A stretch of 64,000 bases of DNA from Erythrocercus mccallii. Its lineage: Eukaryota; Chordata; Aves; Passeriformes; Dicruridae. Each line of letters opens with the position of its first letter. The stretch's first letter is position 1. Positions 60,701 to 64,000 of the stretch are shown here, in pieces. Both the position numbers and the translations under genes were made by a program. Location: assembly GCA_013397435.1 (NCBI GenBank), contig VZRG01000303.1:372001-436000 (forward strand), in the 5' to 3' direction. Below the pieces are notes generated by a model. It saw nothing but the letters and a program-made list of their open reading frames with translations. It was not told the origin of the DNA and made no database searches.

Positions 60701-63112
60701 GTACCAGTTTTCCAAATGGAAAACAGGCAGCTAAAATGTGAGAATAATTTTTTTAAAAAAAAGGGAGGTAGGGGAAAGAAGAGCAATATGTAGTAATTTC
60801 CACTTGTTCCAAATTTTTTTGTACTTTGCTAATAAAAACACCCAGATTCTAACATTGTCCAACTTTTTCCTTTTTTTTCTTTTTTTCCCCAAATATAAAA
60901 CATTTGAGTTGAACAGCACTTCTTGAAAACACGATGTATTCCCTACAGAACTAGAAAGGTTACCTGAATTTTATAAAGCAGTACATACTTGCAGAACCTT
61001 TGTCAGCAGGGTCAAGACTGCCATTTTGCTCTCAGCAGGTGAACCTTTGGCCCACCAGCCGTCCAGTTTCTCCCAGTTCCTCAGTACAGCTGTCACCAGT
61101 TTTGCTCCTTGCTGCTTGCGCACAGCACGGTCCCTAAAGCTCTGATCTAACATGCCATTCAAAATGCTCCCAACCTGGAAGGAAGAGCAACAGGTAAGAT
61201 TTTTGCACCCCAAATGAAAGGATGATAGGATCACTTCAGTTGTATGGGCAGTCATAACACAAAGTAGTGCTAGATTTAAATCTCAAAGGGATGCAGAAGA
61301 AAGATCTCTGCAGGAAATTAAAAACACGCCCTTCTCAAAAAAAAAGACATCTCTCCAATTTACTCCTGTTTCAGAGTACAATGCAGCCCTTAGTTCCAAT
61401 GCCTTTTGTGTATGTATGGAGAAATAAATGACAATCCAGAATAAAGATCAATACTTGATAATTTTAGTTAGTGTGAAGTTGAAAAATAGCACACATGCTA
61501 ACTTATTCACATTCATTTTGAAAAGAAAAATAACCCTTGCATAGCAGGTATGAACTAAGTATGCTTGAAATCTCTTTTCTTCAAAAACAAATAGTCACTA
61601 TCATCTATCAGATACACTTTAAAGAATTAATATATTGTGGCATGCTCAGCACAGGAAACACTAGATAATAATCACCAGAAACAGCCTATTAAAACATACA
61701 CATTCCTCTACAGTCTAATTTAACAATTTCTGGTATCACCAAAAATGACGCTGCAAGTCTTTTAAACTACTACTTGGATGCAGCGTGTCCAAGCAATAAC
61801 ATTATGGATTATAAAAGAGCCAATTATTTTTAAAGGATGATTCTACTTTATGGAGCTCTTTTTAATCAAAAGGAAAAGCAGACTTTTGATCTTTTTGACC
61901 CTTCTGTTTGTCAGAAGCACTGAAGGAAGACTTCTCAGTTTTAAGTTTCCTTCATGGCACTGAGTTCTTGAAGAGCTGTAGACAAACAGGAAGAAGTCTG
62001 TTGAGTCAAATAAGTAGTGCTGAGACTGAGTATATGACAAGGTATCCCATATTGATTTCAGCTCAGGAGGGTTGTGCATGTGTATGTCTCTCTTTTTAAT
62101 ACTCTGATCTAGCTCTACCCTACTTCTGTGGACTAAATGCCCATTATTAGATGGAGGGTTTTTTTCAGTTTAGTTTTACCCAAAACAAATCCAAGTCACA
62201 TGCTCCAGGACCATTCTGCAATGAAAAGCAAAGCACAGTAAATGGGTCCCTCCTTTGAAAGGACATTTTTGATCTGAAGTACTATGCAAAGACATCCTGA
62301 AATACATAGATTTCAGGATAGGTAGTAGATAAGCACTTTCCACTCAGTTTGATCTGAGATCACTGAGTAATAATGTCAGGTTGCCAGAGATCATGACAGT
62401 AGTACCAGTAGGTCAAGACTAAAAAAATCCAGAAACTCAAACCAAAAACTATCAATGCACTGCTGTCTGAAATTCAACCCAATGCACTTTTTACCCTACT
62501 ATACACTCCACCTCTAAACACAATAATAAATTTGTTACTTCTAATATTCCCTTTTGACTTTATCCTTTTAAAGACTAAGTGCAATACCATTTGAGGATTG
62601 GTGACAGATGATTCCATAAGACGGACTATGATCACATCCAGGTTTTTCAATAGGTGTTGATTGATGGTTTCTGAGAACAAGCTATAGAAATACTGTCCAT
62701 GGGAGAAATTCATCAGGTGGTTCTGGGATGCTCCTGATAGTGGCACAGATAACACTACTGTGTTCAACAGCAGACTTACTAGCTCCTCACACTGAAAATA
62801 AAGGTACAGAGACAAGAGCTATTTCAAGGACATCACATTTCACTTAGAAATTTCTTAGAAAAGCATACAGTTTTTTTTTTCAAGCTCCTATCCCAAACTT
62901 TTTTCTTTTGTTTATTTTATTTTAAGGATTGTGATGGGAGAACCACATCCTACCTGCTCATCAAAAGCAAAGGCCAGCTGCAGAAGACTATCAGCTAATT
63001 GCTTCCTGTTGATGTCTAAGGATGGAAGAGAGATTCTTTCACCCCCAGGTGCAATGCCTTTATAAACAACTGAAAGAAGCTTAGAGCCAACTGAGACATG
63101 AGACCCTTCATC
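12588..63112 (-). CDS. PRKDC: DNA-dependent protein kinase catalytic subunit (DNA-PKcs), C-terminal 2663 residues on 52 coding exons; 5' part outside window
   Basis: Serine/threonine PI3K-like kinase recruited by Ku70/80 to DNA double-strand ends, where it organises non-homologous end joining; nuclear. The spliced frame is 7992 nt and every junction preserves phase. Order in the window (in transcript direction): HEAT repeats, PQR cluster (53423-53571), ABCDE cluster (44436-44625), DEVD caspase site (43885-43896), FAT domain (about 35000-20300), kinase (about 20400-12800) and FATC ending WEGWEPWM at 12591. Key kinase residues are intact: [14 protein letters not shown] with the ATP-binding Lys, GDRHLSN at 15218-15238, DFG at 15170-15178. 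The ATQ threonine matching human T3950 is kept. Residues 3753, 3922, 3941 and 3950 of human all map with one constant offset, so there are no indels in the kinase. All introns are GT-AG except the one after 52127-52264. The first window exon should match about coding exon 35 of the 86 in human. Confidence 0.96.
13794..13933 (-). CDS. PRKDC: PRKDC window exon 51 of 52
   Basis: Acceptor CCTTAG|AACTTT, donor [29 protein letters not shown], then [14 protein letters not shown]. Confidence 0.95.
14520..14708 (-). CDS. PRKDC: PRKDC window exon 50 of 52
   Basis: Acceptor GGCTAG|TTTTTG, donor TGGAAG|GTGGGG, 63 codons. [18 protein letters not shown], then [13 protein letters not shown]. Kinase C-lobe. 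Confidence 0.96.
15146..15347 (-). CDS. PRKDC: PRKDC window exon 49 of 52 (kinase catalytic and activation loops)
   Basis: Acceptor GTTAAG|GCGAGC, donor [32 protein letters not shown], catalytic loop GDRHLSN at 15218-15238, DFG at 15170-15178. The exon ends GAATQ with the Thr matching human T3950. Confidence 0.97.
15430..15501 (-). CDS. PRKDC: PRKDC window exon 48 of 52
   Basis: Acceptor TTGCAG|AAATGC, donor CTGCG|GTAAGT, 72 nt. [20 protein letters not shown]. Only an 82-nt intron separates it from the next exon. Confidence 0.93.
16717..16806 (-). CDS. PRKDC: PRKDC window exon 47 of 52
   Basis: Acceptor CCCTAG|CCCAAG, donor TACAG|GTAGGT, 90 nt. [19 protein letters not shown], then SRYHAMY. 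Kinase domain segment that is variable in the family. Confidence 0.92.
16807..18699 (-). other. PRKDC: PRKDC intron between window exons 46 and 47
   Basis: 1.9 kb, no repeat family recognised. Contains a perfect palindromic CRE (TGACGTCA) at 18426-18433. Confidence 0.8.
18700..18792 (-). CDS. PRKDC: PRKDC window exon 46 of 52
   Basis: Acceptor TTCCAG|ACTGGG, donor [30 protein letters not shown]. Kinase N-lobe/hinge region. Confidence 0.94.
19100..19320 (-). CDS. PRKDC: PRKDC window exon 45 of 52 (kinase ATP-binding lysine)
   Basis: Acceptor TCCAAG|ATAAGT, donor [31 protein letters not shown], then [13 protein letters not shown]. The Lys of LVKGG corresponds to human K3753, which contacts ATP. 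Confidence 0.96.
19590..19657 (-). CDS. PRKDC: PRKDC window exon 44 of 52
   Basis: Acceptor CTTCAG|GTCAGT, donor GAACGG|GTATGT, 68 nt. [20 protein letters not shown]. Just N-terminal to the kinase ATP site. Confidence 0.94.
20235..20439 (-). CDS. PRKDC: PRKDC window exon 43 of 52
   Basis: Acceptor TTGTTAG|GCTTTT, donor [28 protein letters not shown], then [20 protein letters not shown]. Leads into the kinase. Confidence 0.94.
20540..20745 (+). mobile_element. CR1 LINE, 3' fragment
   Basis: ATATTAGGAAGAAATTCTTG, GGCCAGGTTGGATGGGGCCC, GAGCAACCTGGTCTAGTGG, and the end CATTCTGTGACTCTATG. It runs along the + strand, antisense to PRKDC. Confidence 0.9.
22194..22250 (-). mobile_element. CR1 LINE, very short 3' end
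   Basis: AGAATCACAGAATTGCTAGG then GTTGGAAAAGACCTTTAAG and CCAAGTCCAACCAT. Reverse complement of a CR1 terminus, same strand as PRKDC. Confidence 0.8.
23156..23299 (-). CDS. PRKDC: PRKDC window exon 42 of 52
   Basis: Acceptor TTGCAG|GATTGG, donor ATTCAG|GTATAT, 48 codons. [12 protein letters not shown], then [18 protein letters not shown]. End of the FAT region. Confidence 0.93.
23951..24038 (-). CDS. PRKDC: PRKDC window exon 41 of 52
   Basis: Acceptor TTGAAG|GATCAA, donor [26 protein letters not shown], then [15 protein letters not shown] domain. Confidence 0.93.
25043..25254 (-). CDS. PRKDC: PRKDC window exon 40 of 52
   Basis: Acceptor TTGCAG|CTTTCT, donor [31 protein letters not shown], then [15 protein letters not shown] and [13 protein letters not shown] domain. 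Confidence 0.95.
25399..25434. repeat. imperfect trinucleotide (ACT/ACC)n run
   Basis: Runs of ACT/ACC/CTG triplets in a PRKDC intron, 145-180 nt upstream (in transcript direction) of window exon 40. Confidence 0.6.
26595..26755 (-). CDS. PRKDC: PRKDC window exon 39 of 52
   Basis: Acceptor TGGCAG|AAATTA, donor [32 protein letters not shown], then [18 protein letters not shown] domain. Confidence 0.94.
27272..27452 (-). CDS. PRKDC: PRKDC window exon 38 of 52
   Basis: Acceptor TTTCAG|GTGCTG, donor [23 protein letters not shown], then [23 protein letters not shown] domain. Confidence 0.93.
27915..28493 (-). mobile_element. CR1 LINE, 3' fragment (about 580 bp)
   Basis: ACAGAATCACAGAAGCATGA at the left end, then ACCTTCAAGATCACCCAACTG, TTGAACACTTCCAGAG, TTTTCTGGAGTCGCTCCAGCC and GGACAATCACTTCCCTGGTC. 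Reverse complement of CR1, so it points along the - strand like PRKDC. Older and more diverged than the 8234 copy. Confidence 0.88.
28861..29175 (+). mobile_element. CR1 LINE, 3' fragment (about 315 bp)
   Basis: AAGAAAGATGGAAACGGACT, TAGTGACAGGACAAGGAGCA, GGAACAGGTTGCCCCGAGAA, and the end AACCATTCTATGATTCTATA. + strand orientation with an intact 3' terminus. Confidence 0.92.
29875..30065 (-). CDS. PRKDC: PRKDC window exon 37 of 52
   Basis: Acceptor CGACAG|AAGATA, donor [32 protein letters not shown], then [18 protein letters not shown] domain. The 83-nt intron before it is one of the shortest in the gene. Confidence 0.94.
30149..30323 (-). CDS. PRKDC: PRKDC window exon 36 of 52
   Basis: Acceptor ATACAG|AACAGC, donor [29 protein letters not shown], then [16 protein letters not shown] second AG 13 nt inside (TTTGCAG) is not used, because the family needs the extra residues. 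FAT domain. Confidence 0.92.
31400..31589 (-). CDS. PRKDC: PRKDC window exon 35 of 52
   Basis: Acceptor TTGTGCAG|GTGTTT, in which a (TTG)n microsatellite forms the pyrimidine tract; donor [25 protein letters not shown], acidic [10 protein letters not shown] and [11 protein letters not shown], then [18 protein letters not shown] domain. End coordinate is frame-checked but could be off by 1-2 nt. Confidence 0.92.
31590..33097 (-). other. PRKDC: PRKDC intron between window exons 34 and 35
   Basis: 1.5 kb, no repeat family or other gene recognised. Its 3' end contains a (TTG)n microsatellite directly before the AG. Confidence 0.75.
33098..33209 (-). CDS. PRKDC: PRKDC window exon 34 of 52
   Basis: Acceptor TTCTAG|GTAACT, donor [31 protein letters not shown], then [12 protein letters not shown] domain. 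Confidence 0.94.
33899..34007 (-). CDS. PRKDC: PRKDC window exon 33 of 52
   Basis: Acceptor TTTCAG|AGCTAC, donor [32 protein letters not shown], then [14 protein letters not shown] domain. Confidence 0.93.
34611..34835 (-). CDS. PRKDC: PRKDC window exon 32 of 52
   Basis: Acceptor TTGTAG|GAGACA, donor ATGCAG|GTAATA, 75 codons. [19 protein letters not shown], then [23 protein letters not shown] domain. Confidence 0.95.
35353..35541 (-). CDS. PRKDC: PRKDC window exon 31 of 52
   Basis: Acceptor CCCTAG|GCACTC, weak donor TTTCAG|GTTTTT, 63 codons. [20 protein letters not shown], then [19 protein letters not shown] domain. Confidence 0.93.
35952..36090 (-). CDS. PRKDC: PRKDC window exon 30 of 52
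   Basis: Acceptor ACTAG|GCTCTA, donor [32 protein letters not shown], then [19 protein letters not shown]. Start of the FAT region. Confidence 0.94.
36526..36734 (-). CDS. PRKDC: PRKDC window exon 29 of 52
   Basis: Acceptor TTACAG|GAAATG, donor [30 protein letters not shown], then [20 protein letters not shown]. Confidence 0.94.
36735..39966 (-). other. PRKDC: largest PRKDC intron in the window (between window exons 28 and 29)
   Basis: 3.2 kb of A+T-rich sequence. The protein is continuous across it (CIQ then [10 protein letters not shown]), so no exon is missing. No mobile element recognised. Confidence 0.75.
39967..40146 (-). CDS. PRKDC: PRKDC window exon 28 of 52
   Basis: Acceptor TTACAG|AAAGAT, donor ATCCAG|GTAAAT, 60 codons. 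[20 protein letters not shown], then [12 protein letters not shown]. Confidence 0.94.
41313..41444 (-). CDS. PRKDC: PRKDC window exon 27 of 52
   Basis: Acceptor TTTCAG|GAGTTG, donor GCCCAG|GTCTGT, 44 codons. [20 protein letters not shown], then [18 protein letters not shown]. Confidence 0.93.
41481..41618 (+). mobile_element. CR1 LINE internal fragment
   Basis: ATGGCCTCAAGATGTGCCAG, AGAGGTTTAAATTAGATATT, GGCATTGGAACAAGCGTCCC, ACTGGAGGTGTTTAAAAGAC. It lies 37 nt upstream of window exon 27 (in transcript direction), antisense to PRKDC. The usual 3' terminus is not seen. Confidence 0.85.
42462..42574 (-). CDS. PRKDC: PRKDC window exon 26 of 52
   Basis: Acceptor CCCTAG|GTATAG, donor [32 protein letters not shown], then [10 protein letters not shown]. 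Confidence 0.93.
42575..43871 (-). other. PRKDC: PRKDC intron between window exons 25 and 26
   Basis: 1.3 kb, nothing else recognised. Confidence 0.7.
43872..44087 (-). CDS. PRKDC: PRKDC window exon 25 of 52 (caspase-3 DEVD site)
   Basis: Acceptor GTTACAG|GTGGTA, donor [30 protein letters not shown], then [19 protein letters not shown]. The DEVD motif, the known caspase-3 cleavage site of mammalian DNA-PKcs, is at 43885-43896. Confidence 0.94.
44436..44625 (-). CDS. PRKDC: PRKDC window exon 24 of 52 (ABCDE autophosphorylation cluster)
   Basis: Acceptor TCATAG|GACTTT, donor GGCA|GTAAGT. Aligns without gaps to human 2588-2651. T2609 match: codon 44560-44562 (VETQAS). S2612 match: Ser 44551-44553, followed by Pro instead of Gln. 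T2620 match: Ser 44527-44529 (LSQE). T2638 match: Thr 44473-44475 (TTQK). T2647 match: Thr 44446-44448 (PTQH). Confidence 0.94.
45204..45414 (-). CDS. PRKDC: PRKDC window exon 23 of 52
   Basis: Acceptor TTACAG|ATTAAT, donor [32 protein letters not shown], then [18 protein letters not shown] and [11 protein letters not shown]. Confidence 0.94.
46023..46121 (-). CDS. PRKDC: PRKDC window exon 22 of 52
   Basis: Acceptor CATCAG|TGATCC, donor [30 protein letters not shown], then [12 protein letters not shown]. Confidence 0.92.
46937..47110 (-). CDS. PRKDC: PRKDC window exon 21 of 52
   Basis: Acceptor TTTTAG|GGATGA, donor [32 protein letters not shown], then [12 protein letters not shown]. Confidence 0.93.
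47461..47610 (-). CDS. PRKDC: PRKDC window exon 20 of 52
   Basis: Acceptor GTTAAG|GTTTAT, donor [30 protein letters not shown], then [16 protein letters not shown]. Confidence 0.93.
47704..47828 (-). CDS. PRKDC: PRKDC window exon 19 of 52
   Basis: Acceptor TTTCAG|ATACTT, donor [30 protein letters not shown], then [17 protein letters not shown]. Separated from exon 20 by a 93-nt intron. Confidence 0.93.
47829..49202 (-). other. PRKDC: PRKDC intron between window exons 18 and 19
   Basis: 1.4 kb of A+T-rich sequence. No repeat family or gene recognised. Confidence 0.7.
49203..49314 (-). CDS. PRKDC: PRKDC window exon 18 of 52
   Basis: Acceptor TCCTAG|GTATTT, donor [32 protein letters not shown], then [17 protein letters not shown]. 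Confidence 0.93.
49741..49872 (-). CDS. PRKDC: PRKDC window exon 17 of 52
   Basis: Acceptor CAACAG|TTTAAT, donor [31 protein letters not shown], then [14 protein letters not shown]. Confidence 0.93.
50404..50555 (-). CDS. PRKDC: PRKDC window exon 16 of 52
   Basis: Acceptor TTGTAG|GGGAAT, donor [32 protein letters not shown], then [13 protein letters not shown]. Confidence 0.93.
50777..50920 (-). CDS. PRKDC: PRKDC window exon 15 of 52
   Basis: Acceptor CCATAG|GTATTC, donor CCCAAA|GTAAGG, 48 codons. [20 protein letters not shown], then [19 protein letters not shown]. Confidence 0.94.
51812..51931 (-). CDS. PRKDC: PRKDC window exon 14 of 52
   Basis: Acceptor ATCAG|GGGACA, donor GAGGAT|GTGAGT, 40 codons. 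[20 protein letters not shown], then [15 protein letters not shown]. Confidence 0.92.
52127..52264 (-). CDS. PRKDC: PRKDC window exon 13 of 52, with non-GT donor
   Basis: Acceptor [31 protein letters not shown], then [17 protein letters not shown], ending PKVEE. The end is placed by alignment: the next exon starts [13 protein letters not shown], which lines up without gaps with the family, so the donor reads GAG|GCCAGT. Other ends: AAA|GTGGAG at 52136 (in frame, two residues shorter), or GCCA|GTATTA paired with an acceptor inside the next exon. Confidence 0.8.
53423..53571 (-). CDS. PRKDC: PRKDC window exon 12 of 52 (PQR autophosphorylation cluster)
   Basis: Acceptor GTCTAG|ATGAAC, donor AGGAAG|GTAACT. 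Contains [16 protein letters not shown] then FSYSSQD. The serine matching human S2056 is codon 53462-53464 (SSQD), and the S2041 match (MSQF) is also kept. The S2051 position is Gly here. Confidence 0.93.
53797..53869 (-). CDS. PRKDC: PRKDC window exon 11 of 52
   Basis: Acceptor GTTTAG|GTACCT, donor [30 protein letters not shown]. Confidence 0.92.
54314..54379 (-). CDS. PRKDC: PRKDC window exon 10 of 52
   Basis: Short 22-codon exon. Acceptor TTGCAG|AACTTG, donor [32 protein letters not shown], closely matching the family. Confidence 0.92.
54887..55055 (-). CDS. PRKDC: PRKDC window exon 9 of 52
   Basis: Acceptor ATTTAAG|GTCGTG, donor [32 protein letters not shown], then [15 protein letters not shown] and [13 protein letters not shown]. 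Confidence 0.94.
56090..56268 (-). CDS. PRKDC: PRKDC window exon 8 of 52
   Basis: Acceptor TTCTAG|TCCCAT, donor [29 protein letters not shown], then [19 protein letters not shown], ending GNELTKTLV. Confidence 0.93.
57226..57258 (-). repeat. PRKDC: U-rich (poly-A on + strand) tract next to a PRKDC 5' splice site
   Basis: A33-type run broken by single Gs. In the transcript it is a U-rich stretch from about +12 to +44 of the intron after window exon 7. Confidence 0.85.
57270..57477 (-). CDS. PRKDC: PRKDC window exon 7 of 52
   Basis: Acceptor GTTTAG|GAGTAC, donor ACAAAG|GTATGA. Contains [20 protein letters not shown], highly conserved. Its 5' splice site is followed within 12 nt by a long U-rich tract. 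Confidence 0.93.
58384..58511 (-). CDS. PRKDC: PRKDC window exon 6 of 52
   Basis: Acceptor TTCTTTAG|TTTTTAG, donor [30 protein letters not shown] ... FKRISR. The more downstream AG (after 58505) would drop FLD and break the frame, so the upstream AG is chosen. Confidence 0.9.
58795..58962 (-). CDS. PRKDC: PRKDC window exon 5 of 52
   Basis: Acceptor CTTCAG|GGCCAA, donor AAGAAG|GTCAGT, 56 codons, phase 0. [18 protein letters not shown] ... NNYVDCTKK. Confidence 0.92.
59947..60051 (-). CDS. PRKDC: PRKDC window exon 4 of 52
   Basis: Acceptor TTCCAG|ATAGAC, donor CTTAAG|GTAAAT, 35 codons, phase 0. [14 protein letters not shown] ... [12 protein letters not shown]. Confidence 0.9.
60989..61174 (-). 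CDS. PRKDC: PRKDC window exon 3 of 52
   Basis: Acceptor TTCCAG|GTTGGG, donor CTGCAA|GTATGT, 62 codons, phase 0. Contains the well-conserved [13 protein letters not shown] and WWAKGSP motifs, ending LLTKVLQ. Confidence 0.93.
62588..62791 (-). CDS. PRKDC: PRKDC window exon 2 of 52
   Basis: Acceptor TTTCAG|TGTGAG, donor CAAATG|GTATTG (weak after +4), 68 codons, phase 0 to 0. Leucine-rich start [18 protein letters not shown], then [14 protein letters not shown]. It covers part of the leucine-rich segment of DNA-PKcs. Confidence 0.92.
62954..63112 (-). CDS. PRKDC: PRKDC window exon 1 of 52
   Basis: Acceptor CCGTAG|GATGAA, donor GAGCAG|GTAGGA, phase 0 to 0, 53 codons. Begins [13 protein letters not shown] and ends [13 protein letters not shown]-repeat region, matching about human residues 1470-1520. 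Confidence 0.9.
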
Positions 63113-64000
63113 CTACGGAAACCAACAAAGAAGTGACAATCAACAAAAGCTGAAAAAAGGCTTCTAATCCATCTGTATAGTTAACTGAAACACTTGAACT
63201 CCAAATAATTTCCTTAAAAAGCAATGCAAATACACCATGACAAGACACCTTTCTAACTCAGGGACGAGATTTTAAATAAGACAACCCTAGAGTGTACAAA
63301 GTTCAGAACAAACTAGAAGTAACGTGAAAATATTCCAAACATTCTGATCCTCCTCCACCTTTTCAGGTTTACTTGACTACAGAAGTAAAATGAACAGCTA
63401 AGTCAGGATGGGTGGGACACAAATAGTAAACCATGCAGCTCCTTGATTATCAATGTACTGCAACCACAGGTCTAGATTTTGTTGATATAGAGAATGGATA
63501 GCACATAGAAATTAAACATTTTGTTACTTTTTAGCTTTGTTCAGCCTTGTTACAGCCTCATTCACAAATTCTCAGTCTTTGTGACTGTTGCATAACCTGT
63601 TCCTTCAATTGCCCAAAGTAGAGGTTTAATACAATCAGAAACTTAGTGGAAGGAATTTGAGTAATATAGTCTACATCCTCACACTTCAGAGGTCTCTATC
63701 CTGTTTACCTGCAACTCAGATCCACTATATTGCTTCTGACCAGCCAGGAAATATTCCTCTTCTAACTCCACTCATCACTTTGAATGGTCTCTGTGTAAAA
63801 GTTGTTAAAAAAATGCCTCCTTTATAGGATAGTTAATCCTAATTTTTTGAGCTTTCAGTGTTGCGAAGCTCACTTAGACGAAGTTAGAGAATCTACATTC
63901 TGATTGCCAGTGTCTGGGGCCAACCAGAGAAAGACTAACAGAATTATAAAGGTTGTCCAAGCCTCAGTATTGTGCTACTCAGATTTGTAGAATAACCATA
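63113..64000 (-). other. PRKDC: PRKDC intronic sequence at the right edge
   Basis: No exon found in 888 nt upstream of window exon 1. The gene must continue beyond the window, since about 1466-1470 N-terminal residues are absent. Confidence 0.75.

Noticed and set aside
63713..63800. Possible additional PRKDC exon with acceptor TTACACAG and donor TTGCAG|GTAAAC
   Set aside because: All three frames between the two sites contain stop codons, so it cannot be coding.
1..64000. CRISPR arrays, operons, prophage, integrated virus, tRNA or rRNA genes
   Set aside because: None were seen. The window is vertebrate chromosomal DNA with spliced genes and CR1 repeats.

Overview
This is nuclear DNA from a bird. 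Several 5'-truncated CR1 LINE fragments carry the typical 3' end (TTCTATG repeats next to TTCCAACCCAAACCATTCTATG-like text), the introns are compact, and the gene order SPIDR - CEBPD - PRKDC matches the order known on human chromosome 8. No bacterial, viral, CRISPR or operon-like content was seen. The species cannot be fixed from the sequence alone.

Layout, left to right. Positions 1-970 hold what looks like the last intron, last coding exon (469-603, + strand) and 3'UTR of SPIDR. A gene-poor gap (971-2480) separates it from the convergent, intronless CEBPD gene (CDS 2943-3974, - strand), which sits in a large CpG island (about 2740-4560) with a TATA promoter near 4266. About 8 kb of intergenic DNA with one CR1 fragment follows (4310-12420). 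From 12446 to the right edge the window is one gene on the - strand: PRKDC, the catalytic subunit of DNA-dependent protein kinase.

Fifty-two PRKDC coding exons were assembled by reading splice sites and matching the protein to the family. They total 7992 nt, keep one open frame through every junction, and encode the C-terminal 2663 residues plus stop. This corresponds to about human residue 1466-1470 to the end of the 4128-residue protein. The 5' part of the gene lies beyond position 64000. The exons cover the second half of the HEAT repeats, the PQR and ABCDE phosphorylation clusters, the caspase-3 DEVD site, the FAT domain, the kinase (Lys at 3753, GDRHLxN and DFG equivalents all present) and the FATC tail. 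The gene looks intact.

Functionally, PRKDC drives non-homologous end joining, SPIDR supports RAD51-dependent homologous recombination, and CEBPD is a stress-induced bZIP factor. I find no new gene system. The observations most worth checking are: (1) a GC-type (GCCAGT) rather than GT splice donor after the PRKDC exon at 52127-52264; (2) lineage changes in the ABCDE autophosphorylation cluster (SQ lost at the S2612 position, Thr to Ser at T2620); (3) a U-rich tract directly after one 5' splice site; (4) inverted CR1 pairs inside PRKDC introns; (5) a GA-repeat-encoded poly-serine run in CEBPD.
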